The position numbers and the translations under genes were made by a program. Below, piece after piece: positions 1-8,423 of a stretch of 64,000 nt of DNA. Source of the DNA: VXPW01 sp965115815. GTDB lineage: Bacteria; Pseudomonadota; Alphaproteobacteria; TMED109. The number at the start of each line of letters is the position of its first letter. The stretch's first letter is position 1. A model generated the notes under the pieces. The model did no database searches. It saw nothing but the letters and a program-made list of their open reading frames with translations, and was not told where the DNA came from. The stretch is from the NCBI GenBank assembly GCA_965115815.1, contig OZ220465.1:4154001-4218000 (forward strand), written 5' to 3'.

Positions 1-123
1 CCGGCGCCGGCGCGCACGGGAGGCCCGGTTCGCGCCCGGCGGGTCGGCAGGAACGAACCGTGCCCGTGCGGATCGGGACGCAAGTACAAGCATTGTCACG
101 GCCGGGCGGCCGCGAGGATATAG
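1..123 (+). CDS. secA: SecA preprotein translocase ATPase, C-terminal end only
   Basis: The frame is open from the window edge to a TAG stop and encodes about 40 residues ending in the SecA zinc-binding tail. The visible motif is RNEPCPCGSGRKYKHCHG, which has the CxC-x8-CH pattern of the SEC-C domain. In SecA this tail binds zinc and contacts SecB and phospholipid; the ATPase motor lies outside the window. Other proteins also carry SEC-C tails, but an Arg/Pro/Gly-rich linker followed directly by this motif and a stop is most typical of SecA. The last 28 bases overlap the convergent ubiG gene. Confidence 0.8.
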   Translation, partial: PAPARTGGPVRARRVGRNEPCPCGSGRKYKHCHGRAAARI

Positions 124-833
124 TTCACCGACACGTCGTCGCTGAGTTCCCACACCCGATCCGCCAACCGGTAGGTCAGCCCCCGCAGGGCCGTGACCCT
201 GAGGCCGGCGGCCGCCAAGGGAGCGGCCAGTTCGGACGGACGGACGAAACGGGAAAACCGGTGCGTGCCGCGCGGCAGCAGCCGCAGCACGTATTCCGCG
301 CCGATGACGGCCTTGACCAGTGCCGCGAGCGTCCGGTTCAGCGTGGATGCGACGAACGTGCCGCCGGGGGCCACGCATGCTGCGGCCTCCTGCAGGAACC
401 CGCCCGGGTCGGGAACATGCTCCACCACCTCCAGCGCCGTTACGAGGTCGAAGCCGTCCCCGGCCGCGAACGCGGCGGGGGCGGCCGCCCGGTAGTCGAT
501 CTCCAGCTGCTCGGATTCGGCGTGCCGCCGGGCGGCGTCCAGCTGCGCCGACGCCGCATCGATCGCCGTCACCTGCGCTCCCATCCGCGCCAAGGGCTCC
601 GCCACCAGGCCGGCGCCGCAGCCGATGTCGAGAACCCGGACGCGTTCCAGCGGCCGCCGGACGGAACCGCGGGCTGCGGCGACCCGGTCGCGGATGAACG
701 TCAGCCGGGCCGGGTTCATGGCATGGAGCGGCGCCATTGGTCCCCGCGGATCCCACCACTCGGCCGCGAGCCGGTCGAAGCGGGCGATTTCGTCCGGATC
801 GACCGCGGAGGCCGGGGCGTCGCCACGACTCAT
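96..833 (-). CDS. ubiG: Ubiquinone biosynthesis O-methyltransferase
   Basis: The predicted protein is 245 aa and catalyses the two SAM-dependent O-methylations of ubiquinone synthesis. The N-terminal block FDRLAAEWWDPRGPMAPLH followed by NPARLTFI is characteristic of UbiG. The SAM-binding motif VLDIGCGAG is at about residues 67-75, and the acidic and post-motifs (TALEVVEHVPDP) follow. I chose the ATG at 833 because UbiG proteins begin shortly before this block; the frame stays open further upstream without homology. The gene is divergent from lysC across about 165 bp and convergent with secA, whose end it overlaps. Confidence 0.93.
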   Translation of the reverse strand: MSRGDAPASAVDPDEIARFDRLAAEWWDPRGPMAPLHAMNPARLTFIRDRVAAARGSVRRPLERVRVLDIGCGAGLVAEPLARMGAQVTAIDAASAQLDAARRHAESEQLEIDYRAAAPAAFAAGDGFDLVTALEVVEHVPDPGGFLQEAAACVAPGGTFVASTLNRTLAALVKAVIGAEYVLRLLPRGTHRFSRFVRPSELAAPLAAAGLRVTALRGLTYRLADRVWELSDDVSVNYILAAARP

Positions 834-916
834 GACCGAATTCCTCCGAACGCGACCTCCGGCCGGCGGCGATCCGGCCGGAGTCGCATCCAAGGCCCGA
901 CTATGCCATGCTCTGG

Positions 917-971
917 AGGTCCGGACCGCGGACACCGCTCCTTAACCCTGTCCTCAAGGTCCGGACCGCGG
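917..971. promoter_or_regulatory. Paired palindromic repeats in the ubiG-lysC intergenic region
   Basis: A 15-bp direct repeat, AGGTCCGGACCGCGG, occurs at 917-931 and again at 957-971. Each copy contains the perfect 10-bp palindrome GGTCCGGACC. The two centres are 40 bp apart, close to four helical turns, and the second lies about 30 bp before the lysC start. This geometry suits a dimeric regulator binding two sites on one DNA face. No regulator can be named from the sequence. Confidence 0.4.
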
Positions 972-997
972 CGCCGGCGCCGGCGGGTTGTGTAACG

Positions 998-2218
998 ATG
1001 GCGCGCACGGTCCTGAAGTTCGGCGGCACCTCGGTGTCGGACGTCGCGCACGTGCAGCGGGCCGCCGCCCGGGTCGCCCGGGCCTTTCGGGCGGGCGACG
1101 AGACCGCGGTCGTGGTATCGGCGATGGCCGGAACCACCAACCGGCTCGACGACTGGACCCGCGAAATCGGCGCCCTGATGGATGCCCGCGAGTACGACAC
1201 GGTCGTCGCCGCCGGCGAACAGATCACCGCCGGACTGATGGCGCTCGCTCTCCAGGCGGAGGGCCTGACGGCCCGCTCGTGGCTCGGCTGGCAGCTGCCG
1301 ATCGAGACCGACGACGCCCACGCCCGGGCCCGCATCCGCCGCATCGACGCCGCGGCGATCGAGGAGCGGCTGGCCCGCAGGGAAATCCCGGTGCTGGCAG
1401 GATTCCAGGGAATCGCGCCCACCGGACGCATCACAACCCTCGGCCGCGGCGGATCGGACACGTCGGCGGTGGCCATCGCGGCCGCACTGCACGCCGACCG
1501 GTGCGACATTTACACGGACGTGGAGGGGGTCTTTACTGCCGACCCCCGGATGGTCGCCTCCGCCCGGCGGATCGAACGCATCGCGTACGAGGAAATGGTC
1601 GAGCTGGCATCCCTCGGCGCGCGCGTCCTTGAGACCCGGGCGGTCGAGCTGGCCATGCGCTGCGGCGTGAGTGTCCAGGTCCGCTCGAGTTTTCGCGACA
1701 CGCCCGGCACCCTGCTGGTGGATGAGGATGACATCATGGAACAGGATGCCGTCACCGGCGTGACCTACAGCCGCGACGAGGCCAAGCTCACGCTGACCGG
1801 GGTGCGCGACCAACCGGGCGTGTCGGCCGGCATTTTCGGACCGCTTGCGGCGGAAGGTGTGAACGTCGACATGATCGTGCAGTCGGGTTCTCACGCGGGG
1901 GAGCGGATCAACTACACCTTCACCGTGGTCGAGCGCGACATGGAACGGGCGGTCCGCGCCATCCGGAACGCCCGGGAGGCGATCGGGTTCGAGTCGATTC
2001 TCGCGGACGCCCACGTCGCCAAGGTCTCGATCGTCGGACTGGGCATGCGCACGCGCCCCGGAGTCGCACAGACCATGTTCGCGACCTTGGCCGAGCACCG
2101 CATCAACCTGCAGGTCATTTCGACCTCGGAACTGAAGATCAGCGTGCTCATCGATGAAGCCGCCACCGAAGAGGCCGTCCGTGCCCTCCACGCTGCCTAC
2201 GGTCTCGATTCCGCATAG
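998..2218 (+). CDS. lysC: Aspartate kinase
   Basis: The protein is 406 aa, the usual length of a monofunctional aspartokinase. It phosphorylates aspartate at the entry to lysine, methionine, threonine and diaminopimelate synthesis. The N-terminal KFGGTSV motif (residues 7-13) and the GRGGSDTSAVA motif belong to the amino-acid kinase fold. Two C-terminal ACT domains follow, for example the segment around GVNVDMIVQS, and normally carry lysine/threonine feedback control. The ATG at 998 places KFGGTS at the expected position; the upstream in-frame extension is not family-like. It is followed after a hairpin by ptsP, a common alphaproteobacterial order. Confidence 0.95.
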   Translation: MARTVLKFGGTSVSDVAHVQRAAARVARAFRAGDETAVVVSAMAGTTNRLDDWTREIGALMDAREYDTVVAAGEQITAGLMALALQAEGLTARSWLGWQLPIETDDAHARARIRRIDAAAIEERLARREIPVLAGFQGIAPTGRITTLGRGGSDTSAVAIAAALHADRCDIYTDVEGVFTADPRMVASARRIERIAYEEMVELASLGARVLETRAVELAMRCGVSVQVRSSFRDTPGTLLVDEDDIMEQDAVTGVTYSRDEAKLTLTGVRDQPGVSAGIFGPLAAEGVNVDMIVQSGSHAGERINYTFTVVERDMERAVRAIRNAREAIGFESILADAHVAKVSIVGLGMRTRPGVAQTMFATLAEHRINLQVISTSELKISVLIDEAATEEAVRALHAAYGLDSA

Positions 2219-2220
2219 CC

Positions 2221-2251
2221 CGCCTCCGACGGCGCACCGCCGGCGGAGGCG
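2221..2251 (+). terminator. GC-rich hairpin between lysC and ptsP
   Basis: Immediately after the lysC stop the arms CGCCTCCG (2221-2228) and CGGAGGCG (2244-2251) form an 8-bp stem with further pairing inside the loop. There is no U tract, so it may be a weak or processing hairpin rather than a full intrinsic terminator. It separates lysC from ptsP by only 54 bp. Confidence 0.4.
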
Positions 2252-2272
2252 CCGCATTCCGGATTCCGGGCC

Positions 2273-4573
2273 GTGAACGACGCCGGGCGGCCCCGGTCGT
2301 CCGGAAGACCCTCGGGGCGGCAGGCCCCATCCACGCGCCCGCTCCTGGCGCGCATCCAGAAGATCATGGGCAGCCGACGGTCGGCCAACGCCCGGCTCCG
2401 CCGGGTGGTCCGGGAAGTGGCCGAGGCCACGGGGTCGGAGGTGTGCTCCTGCTACCTGCGCCGGGCCGGAAACCTGCTGGAGCTGTTCGCGACCCGGGGA
2501 CTCCGGCAGCGTGCGGTGCACCACACGCACCTGCGCCTGGGCGAAGGGCTGGTCGGCACGGTCGCGGCCAGCGGCAAGCCGCTGGCGGTCGCGGACGCTC
2601 CCGGACACCCGCGCTTCGCGCCTCGACCGCAAACCGGAGAGGAGCGCTTCCGTGCGTTCCTCGGCGTGCCGCTGCTGCGCGGCGGCCGCTCGATCGGGGT
2701 GCTCACCATTCAGAACGAGGCCGCCGGCACCTACACCGACACCGACATCGAAACGCTCCAGACCACCGCGACGGTACTGTCCGAACGGATCGTCGGCGAG
2801 CGCCTGGTCGATCCGGCGGAACTGGCGGAAGCGAGCGGAAACGTCACGTTGCCGCGCCGGTTTCAGGGCCGCCCGCTGGCCGGCGGAGTGGGGCTGGGAC
2901 AGGTGGTCCACCACGGCCCCGTCGCGGTGACGGGGAATCCGGTCGCCGAGGATCCGGAGGCCGAGCGGACACGGCTGCAAGGCGCGATCTCGGAACTGGC
3001 CGCGGATCTCGACCACATGGCCGCCACCGTCGAATCGAGCGGCGGTCCGGCCGACCGCGAGATCCTCGACACCTTTCGGCTGTTCGTGGCCAGCTCCGGC
3101 TGGATCCGGCGCATGCACGAGCACGTCGAATCGGGCCTGACGGCCGAGGGCGCGGTCATCCAGGTCCAGGAAGAGACGCGGGCCCGGCTGCTGCATCTTC
3201 CGGACGCCTACCTGCGCGAACGCCTCGCCGATTTCGACGACTTGGCCAACCGCCTGCGCTCCCTGCTGGCCGGAGAGCACACGCGCGGCAGCTACCCGGA
3301 CGCAGTCGTGGTGGTGGCCCGCGAGATCGGACCGGCGGCCCTCCTCGAGTACGGGATCGAGCGGATCCGGGGATTGGTGCTCGAAGGCGGCGCGCCGTCG
3401 ATGCACGTCTCCATCCTCGCGCGGAGTCTCGGCGTGCCGGTCGTCGGGCAGGTCCGGGATGCCATGCTGCATTTCGAGGAAGCCACCCTGCTGGCCCTGA
3501 ACGGGGATACCGGCGAAGTCTTCGTCGATCCGCCCGAAGACGTGCTGGAGCAGTTCCGGAGCCTGCTTCGTGCCGACACCGAGAACGCTGAATGGCACGA
3601 GCGGATCCGGCGGTTCCCGTCCGCCACCCTGGAGGGGGTCTCGGTGTCGCTGCAGATCAATGCCGGGTTCGTGGACGACGCCGATCAGGTCGCCGCCACC
3701 GGAGCCGCGGGCATCGGGCTGTACCGCACCGAACTGGCCCCCCTGCTGGAACGAACCCATCTCGATGTCCGCCGCCAGGAAGCACTGTACCGCGAGGTGC
3801 TGCAGCGGGCGGGTGGGCACCCCGTCACCTTCCGCACGCTGGATCTCGGAGGGGACAAGCGCATCGATTCGCCCGGTGCCCCGCCACCCGCCCGCAACCC
3901 CGCGCTCGGGTGGCGCGGAATCCGGACTGCGTTCGACCGGCCGCAACTCCTCCGGGACCAGCTAAGGGCGCTGCTGCGCGCCCACGCCGGGCGGTCCATG
4001 CGGGTCATGTTTCCGATGGTCGCCGACCGCGCCGACCTCGAACGCGCACGGGTCGTGCTGCGCCGGGCCGTTGCCCTGCACGAAGCCGGCGGCGGCCGCG
4101 CTCCCGAAACCCTGCAGGTAGGCGTCATGATCGAGATTCCGGCACTGCTCTGGGAGGCGGAAGCGGTGCTCGGAGATGTGGATTTCGTGTCGGTCGGAAC
4201 CAACGACTTCACGGCCTTCCTGTACGCCCGGGACCGTGGCGACCCGGAGCTCACCCGACGGTATCCGTTCCTGTCCGGGCCGCCCCTCAACGCCCTGCGG
4301 GACCTGGTCCGCAACGCCCGCCGCCGTCGGGTCGAGCTCTCGGTGTGCGGCGAGGCCGCCGGGCAGCCGCTGGCCGCGCTGGCGCTGGTGGGCCTCGGCG
4401 TGCGCGCCCTGTCCATGCACCCGGCCGCGGTCGGCCCGGTCAAGTCCGCCATCCGGAGCTTTCGGATTGACGACGCTCGGCCGTACCTGGAACATCTGCT
4501 CGAAACCGCGCCCGGCGACATCGGACCCCGGTTCCGGAATTACGTGCGCGACCACGGGGTTCGCATTCGGTGA
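2273..4573 (+). CDS. ptsP: PEP-protein phosphotransferase of the nitrogen PTS (EI-Ntr)
   Basis: The 766-aa product has the order expected for EI-Ntr: an N-terminal GAF domain (about residues 35-185), the PEP-utilizer N-terminal and swivel domains, and a TIM-barrel PEP-binding domain. The phosphorylatable histidine is His378 in SMHVSILAR. The barrel shows GLYRTE, RTLDLGGDK, NPALGWRGIR, GVMIEIPAL, SVGTNDF and the catalytic Cys692 in SVCGEAAG. It passes phosphate from PEP to NPr in a regulatory relay linked to nitrogen and potassium balance. The start is a GTG. The downstream neighbour is a RodZ-like HTH protein. Confidence 0.95.
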   Translation: MNDAGRPRSSGRPSGRQAPSTRPLLARIQKIMGSRRSANARLRRVVREVAEATGSEVCSCYLRRAGNLLELFATRGLRQRAVHHTHLRLGEGLVGTVAASGKPLAVADAPGHPRFAPRPQTGEERFRAFLGVPLLRGGRSIGVLTIQNEAAGTYTDTDIETLQTTATVLSERIVGERLVDPAELAEASGNVTLPRRFQGRPLAGGVGLGQVVHHGPVAVTGNPVAEDPEAERTRLQGAISELAADLDHMAATVESSGGPADREILDTFRLFVASSGWIRRMHEHVESGLTAEGAVIQVQEETRARLLHLPDAYLRERLADFDDLANRLRSLLAGEHTRGSYPDAVVVVAREIGPAALLEYGIERIRGLVLEGGAPSMHVSILARSLGVPVVGQVRDAMLHFEEATLLALNGDTGEVFVDPPEDVLEQFRSLLRADTENAEWHERIRRFPSATLEGVSVSLQINAGFVDDADQVAATGAAGIGLYRTELAPLLERTHLDVRRQEALYREVLQRAGGHPVTFRTLDLGGDKRIDSPGAPPPARNPALGWRGIRTAFDRPQLLRDQLRALLRAHAGRSMRVMFPMVADRADLERARVVLRRAVALHEAGGGRAPETLQVGVMIEIPALLWEAEAVLGDVDFVSVGTNDFTAFLYARDRGDPELTRRYPFLSGPPLNALRDLVRNARRRRVELSVCGEAAGQPLAALALVGLGVRALSMHPAAVGPVKSAIRSFRIDDARPYLEHLLETAPGDIGPRFRNYVRDHGVRIR

Positions 4574-4652
4574 ACCGCTGCCGTATGCTGGCACCCTGAT
4601 ACAGGCACGGCTCGCCGACCGTCGGCGGGCATCGGAATCCGGACCGGTGCGT

Positions 4653-5216
4653 ATGCTGGGAAAGCAGCCCGCCGCAAGGGCACGGCAGTTTTCTCTGCGG
4701 CTGTCCCGCCTGCCTTCGGTCGCGCCCGACGAAACGGCCGCCGACACGGGCCGGTTGCTGCAGGCCGCCCGGGAGCGGCTGGGGCTGTCCCGGACCGACG
4801 TGAACCGCGACCTGCGCATCTCCCGCACCCAGATCGCCCGCATGGAGGCCGGGCAATTCGCGCGGGTCTCCGCCGTGCCCGCACTGCGGGACGGTCATGT
4901 TCGCGCGTACACGCAGTATCTCGGCCTCGACCTCGGGCCCGTCCTGGAGGCGGTACGCCGACACTCCGACGGAAACGCAGAGGCGGATCCCGAACCCCTG
5001 TATCCGCCGTCGCCGCGCCGCAACCCGCTGGCCTACGTGATGATGGGAGTGTCGATGGTCCTCCTGATTCTCTTGGTAATGGCTTGGGACCGGCTGTCGT
5101 CGGTACCGTCCTACCTGCGGGCCGACGGGGTCGAGGCCGCCGGCCGCGAGGCACTCGCCGCGGTGCCGTCGAACGCGTTCCTGCAGCTCTGGTCGGCCCG
5201 CGGAATTCGGGAGTGA
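4653..5216 (+). CDS. RodZ-like protein: cytoplasmic HTH plus one membrane helix
   Basis: The predicted 187-aa protein has an N-terminal HTH_25-type domain at about residues 30-95 (LLQAARERLGLSRTDVNRDL, then ISRTQIARMEAGQF) and one membrane helix at about 129-148 (LAYVMMGVSMVLLILLVMAW). This is the RodZ layout, but the large periplasmic domain is missing and only about 40 residues follow the helix. RodZ links MreB to the envelope, and rodZ-ispG-hisS is a known gene order. The TGA overlaps the ispG GTG by 3 bases, so translation is probably coupled. The start could be one of several upstream codons. Confidence 0.7.
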   Translation: MLGKQPAARARQFSLRLSRLPSVAPDETAADTGRLLQAARERLGLSRTDVNRDLRISRTQIARMEAGQFARVSAVPALRDGHVRAYTQYLGLDLGPVLEAVRRHSDGNAEADPEPLYPPSPRRNPLAYVMMGVSMVLLILLVMAWDRLSSVPSYLRADGVEAAGREALAAVPSNAFLQLWSARGIRE

Positions 5217-6313
5217 CAGCCTCCGTCCGGAACGAGCCGTTCCCGCACCGCCGTCCGTCCCGCACCGTCGCGGTCGGCCCGGTGCTCGTGGGTGGGGACG
5301 CGCCGATCACCGTGCAGTCGATGACCAACACGCTGACCGCGGATGCGGCCGCCACCCTCGCGCAGGTCCAGGCGCTCGCCGCGGCCGGCGCGGATATCGT
5401 CCGGGTATCCTGCCCCGACGAGCCCTCGACCGGGGCGCTGCGCACAATTGTCCGCGAATCCCCGGTCCCGATCGTCGCCGACATCCACTTCCACTACCGC
5501 CGCGCGATCGAGGCGGCGGAAGCCGGCGCCGCGTGCCTGCGGGTGAATCCCGGCAACATCGGGAGCCGGGCACGCATCGCCGAGGTGGTGCGCGCGGCCC
5601 GCGACCACGGCTGCTCGATCCGCATCGGCGTGAACGCCGGATCGCTGGAGCGGGGCCGGGAGCCGACGGCGGACGCCATGGTGGAAAGCGCGCTGCGGCA
5701 CGCCGCCCTGCTGGACGAACTTGAGTTCCGCGACTACAAGATCAGCGCCAAGGCTTCCAGCGTGCCGCTGGCCGTCGCCGCCTATCGCGCACTCGCCGCC
5801 GCCACCGACGCGCCGCTGCACCTCGGCATCACCGAAGCCGGCGGCCGGGACGCCGGCGCCGTGCGGTCCGCCGTCGGACTGGGCATGCTGCTCGCCGACG
5901 GCATCGGCGACACGATCCGCGTGTCGCTGTCCGCGGACCCGGTCGAGGAAGTCCGCGTCGGCAACGAGATCCTGCGCTCTCTGGGTCTCCGGCGCCGGGG
6001 CGTGACCGTGATCGCCTGCCCCAGTTGCGCGCGCCAGCAATTCCCCGTCATCGACACGGTACGCCGGATCGAGGAGCGGCTGCAGCACGTCACCGAACCG
6101 ATCACGGTGTCCATCATCGGCTGCGTTGTGAACGGCCCCGGCGAGGCCCGCACCGCCGATGTCGGAGTGACCGGGGGCGGCCGCGGTGTCCACCAGATCC
6201 ATGTGGGCGGCCTCCCCCGGAACCGGCACCGGGGCGACGACTTCGTCGAGCAGGTCGCCGAACTCGTCGAGGAGCGCGCCCGCGAACTTGCCGGCCGCGA
6301 CGCGTCCGCCTGA
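5213..6313 (+). CDS. ispG: 4-hydroxy-3-methylbut-2-en-1-yl diphosphate synthase
   Basis: The 366-aa product catalyses the penultimate step of the MEP isoprenoid pathway and uses a [4Fe-4S] cluster. The N-terminal barrel carries VQSMTNT, RVSCPD, VADIHF and LRVNPGNIG. The cluster ligands are Cys269 and Cys272 (CPSC), Cys304 (IGCVVNGPGE) and Glu311. The GTG at 5213 overlaps the stop of the HTH gene. In many relatives hisS follows directly; here about 7.1 kb of mobile DNA separates the two. ispE for the same pathway lies at 45.6 kb. Confidence 0.95.
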   Translation: MTASVRNEPFPHRRPSRTVAVGPVLVGGDAPITVQSMTNTLTADAAATLAQVQALAAAGADIVRVSCPDEPSTGALRTIVRESPVPIVADIHFHYRRAIEAAEAGAACLRVNPGNIGSRARIAEVVRAARDHGCSIRIGVNAGSLERGREPTADAMVESALRHAALLDELEFRDYKISAKASSVPLAVAAYRALAAATDAPLHLGITEAGGRDAGAVRSAVGLGMLLADGIGDTIRVSLSADPVEEVRVGNEILRSLGLRRRGVTVIACPSCARQQFPVIDTVRRIEERLQHVTEPITVSIIGCVVNGPGEARTADVGVTGGGRGVHQIHVGGLPRNRHRGDDFVEQVAELVEERARELAGRDASA

Positions 6314-6409
6314 CCCATGTTTAACAAGGGATTCTAGAACACAAGGTTTTATAAGGGTTTCGGTGCCCTTCGAAAGCCTGTCAGGCACTACATTTCGTGC
6401 GCTAAACTT
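6309..6409. repeat. Diverged 100-bp repeat, copy 1 (see 17528-17628)
   Basis: From the ispG stop to the edge of the group II intron the sequence resembles 17528-17628 in the same orientation. Shared blocks include CCTGA, TAAC-AG-GATTCTA-AACACA, AAGGG, GCCT and ACATTTCGTG-GCT--ACTT. The copies are clearly diverged. The repeat stops within a few bases of the intron 3' boundary at 6413, so the intron may have inserted into it. I cannot identify a function; no reading frame is conserved between the copies. Confidence 0.5.
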
Positions 6410-6412
6410 TTT

Positions 6413-6450
6413 GCCGGGTAGGAGGGGTCGTTGCCGAGCCCCTCCCCCCA
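6413..6450 (-). ncRNA. Domain VI of the outer group II intron
   Basis: On the minus strand the arms GGAGGGG and CCCCTCC form a 7-bp stem followed by CTACCC, the usual context of the branch-point A and 3' splice site. It is a second domain VI-like hairpin directly after the inner intron's own domain VI. This is what nesting between domains V and VI predicts. Confidence 0.6.
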
Positions 6451-6490
6451 GTTACGGTAGGAATGCGCATTGCTGCGCACCCCCCGCACA

Positions 6491-6522
6491 GTTCCGGACT
6501 TGGACGCTAATCCATCCGGCTC
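6491..6522 (-). ncRNA. Domain V of the inner group II intron (degenerate)
   Basis: The 32-nt segment directly after the RT stop starts with GAGCCGGATG and ends with TCCGGAAC, the outer arms of a group II domain V. Two pairs near the base of the stem are mismatched (GGAAC where GGTTC is normal) and the distal stem is shortened. This suggests the ribozyme is weakened or inactive. Confidence 0.6.
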
Positions 6523-7998
6523 CTACCTCGAGTGCTTGACGGCAAACCGCGGGTCCGGCCATGGGTGGCGGATGGTTGCGCGCGGCCAAAGAATTTTGGT
6601 CATGCGCTCCAGCCGCTTCCAGTCGAAACGGTGGCGCTGGGAGCGGCGGCGTATCGCCCGCATCCATAGGCGTTGCAGCCTTTGGCGGAACGTGCGCAGC
6701 CACCGGGTCGCTCCCGGGACGGCGTAGTCGTTGAGCCCGCCTTGACCGACCCGCCCTCGCCACGTGCCGACCTCCCATAGGTCGTACTGCCATCGTTTGC
6801 GAAGCACCACCCCGATGCGCGCCAAGGTCCTTGTGACCCGTTTTGCGATCGGCTTGCGCCCAAGCCTGAAGTGCCCGGCCCGGGTCTTCGTGCAGAAGTG
6901 CCTGAAGCCCAGGAAGTCGAACGCCTCCGGCTTGCCCGCCCCGCGCTTCCGGCGGTTCGCCGTGGCGAACCGGCCGAACTCGACCCGACGGGTTTTGTCC
7001 GGATGGAGGCCGAGCCCAAAGCGCTCCAGCCTCTCCCGAACATCGCGAAGGTAGTGCTCCGCATCCCGCTTGTACTGAAACCCGACCACGATATCGTCCG
7101 CATCGCGGACCATGATCGCTTGACCGCCCGGAACCTTCGGACGCCATGCCTTGTGAAACCACAGATCCAACCCGTAGTGCAGGAACCCGTTCGCCAAGCA
7201 GGGGCTGACCATCGCACCCTGTGGCGAACCCACCCCGGTGTCGCTCCATGATCCGTCGGTCCTGACGCCGGCGTTCCGCCATTTGTGGATCAGACGGAGC
7301 ACCCGCCTGTCGCCCATGCGGTGCTCCAGGAACTTGATCAACCCATCCCTCGGGATGGTGTCGAAGCATGCCCGGATGTCTGCCTCGACCATCCCGTTGA
7401 CCTTGCGCCGCTCGATCCCGAACGCCAGGGCGTCGAGAGCGTCCTGCGCCCCTCGGCCCGGTCGGAACCCGTAGCTGAAGCCCAGGAACTCCCCCTCAAA
7501 GATCGGTGTCAGGATCCCATCCACAACTGCCTTCTGGACGATCTTGTCCTCCAGTGCCGCCATCCCGAGCGGTCGTGTCCCGCCGTCCGGCTTGGGTATC
7601 TCAACCCGCCGAACCGGCGACGCTCGGCACGCTCCTCCACGATGCCGGCGCGAGTGCACGTCGAGCCAACGCTCGTCCAGATCTTCGCCATAGGCCTCCC
7701 ACGTCACGCCGTCGACTCCGGCCGCGGCTTCCTTCTTCAGGTCGAACCAGGCCGACCGGAGCACTTCCGGCGTGATGTGGTGAAAGAGTGCAGTACGACG
7801 CTCCTTCGGGTTCCTCTCTACAGCTTTCCGGATCCGGTCCGCCGCCTGTGGCACGCGTGCCCGACCCTGCGTTCGGCGCGTGCTTTGGCGTCCCGAATTC
7901 CCCTTGGTTGGGGCCCTTTCCTCCGGCAACTCCGCAGGAGCGGACGCTCCCTGGTTCGCCGCCTTCCCAGGTCGTACGGCCCCATCCGACTTCTTCAA
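6523..7998 (-). CDS. ltrA: Group II intron reverse transcriptase/maturase (inner intron)
   Basis: The full-length 491-aa frame is an intron-encoded protein with RT blocks in order: AAAGVDGVTW, VEIPKPDGGTRPLGM, FSYGFRPGRGAQDAL, VEADIRACFDTI, GVGSPQGAMVSPCLAN and the catalytic box. The maturase/X region follows (TRTLARIGVVLRKRW, then the thumb-like C terminus). No HNH endonuclease domain is visible. The YADD box reads RDADDIV: the tyrosine is replaced by aspartate (GAT for TAT) although both catalytic aspartates remain. Reverse transcription is therefore probably impaired; maturase activity could persist. Confidence 0.88.
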   Translation of the reverse strand: MKKSDGAVRPGKAANQGASAPAELPEERAPTKGNSGRQSTRRTQGRARVPQAADRIRKAVERNPKERRTALFHHITPEVLRSAWFDLKKEAAAGVDGVTWEAYGEDLDERWLDVHSRRHRGGACRASPVRRVEIPKPDGGTRPLGMAALEDKIVQKAVVDGILTPIFEGEFLGFSYGFRPGRGAQDALDALAFGIERRKVNGMVEADIRACFDTIPRDGLIKFLEHRMGDRRVLRLIHKWRNAGVRTDGSWSDTGVGSPQGAMVSPCLANGFLHYGLDLWFHKAWRPKVPGGQAIMVRDADDIVVGFQYKRDAEHYLRDVRERLERFGLGLHPDKTRRVEFGRFATANRRKRGAGKPEAFDFLGFRHFCTKTRAGHFRLGRKPIAKRVTRTLARIGVVLRKRWQYDLWEVGTWRGRVGQGGLNDYAVPGATRWLRTFRQRLQRLWMRAIRRRSQRHRFDWKRLERMTKILWPRATIRHPWPDPRFAVKHSR

Positions 7999-8371
7999 AC
8001 CGTTCGTCCTAGGCTTCGGTTTTCTCCTTCCCTACTCGGTCCCGCCTCGACCGGCGGGACCGCTTGAAGATCTCCCAGGGTCCCAACCGAAGACGTACGG
8101 ACGTGTAGGGGTTCTCGGACACCGCGGGGCTCGCCAGGCATCTCACCCAATCGATACCTGCGATGGTGCCTTCGGCCGATCGGAAAGCCTCGGCACCCCG
8201 GATCATCGTCTTTTCGGTGCTCCTTAGCCCCACCCATCCGCACCGCTGCCGACGCTTCGCCTGCCCCCTCGCGGGAACCGACGCACGGCTCGCGGAGAAA
8301 CGCGGTTTGGTTCCTCCTTCGTTCCAGGGGACTTTCACCCCCTGTCTTCTGCCAGTTCGCCTGGCACACCC

Positions 8372-8405
8372 GATCCGGACGTGCCCGCATTCGGGCATCC
8401 GGTTC
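8372..8405 (-). ncRNA. Domain V of the outer group II intron
   Basis: This exact 34-nt segment, 18 bases after the RT gene, has the domain V shape: a lower helix (GAACCGGA with TCCGGATC), a two-base bulge and an upper helix (GCCCG with CGGGC) closed by a 4-nt loop. It is better preserved than the inner intron's domain V. Normally domain VI would follow within about 3 nt; here the inner intron begins instead. Confidence 0.72.
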
Positions 8406-8423
8406 CGTACAGGACAGGTTCGC

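Larger units (their letters stand above)
6451..8369 (-). mobile_element. Inner group II intron (1.92 kb)
   Basis: On the minus strand it begins with GTGTGCCAGGCGAACTGGCA at 8369, a typical intron 5' end, followed by the common GGGGGTGAAAGTCCCC element. It encodes a reverse transcriptase (6523-7998), then domain V (6491-6522) and a domain VI hairpin ending in CCTACCGTAAC at 6451. It starts 3 bases after the last base of the outer intron's domain V. Insertion just downstream of a stable hairpin resembles the target choice of class C introns. Confidence 0.75.

Noticed and set aside
830..3946. Very long minus-strand frame (over 1000 codons) opposite lysC and ptsP
   Set aside because: It is antisense to two well-supported genes, lacks family motifs and is rich in Arg, Gly and His, as shadow frames in high-GC DNA are.
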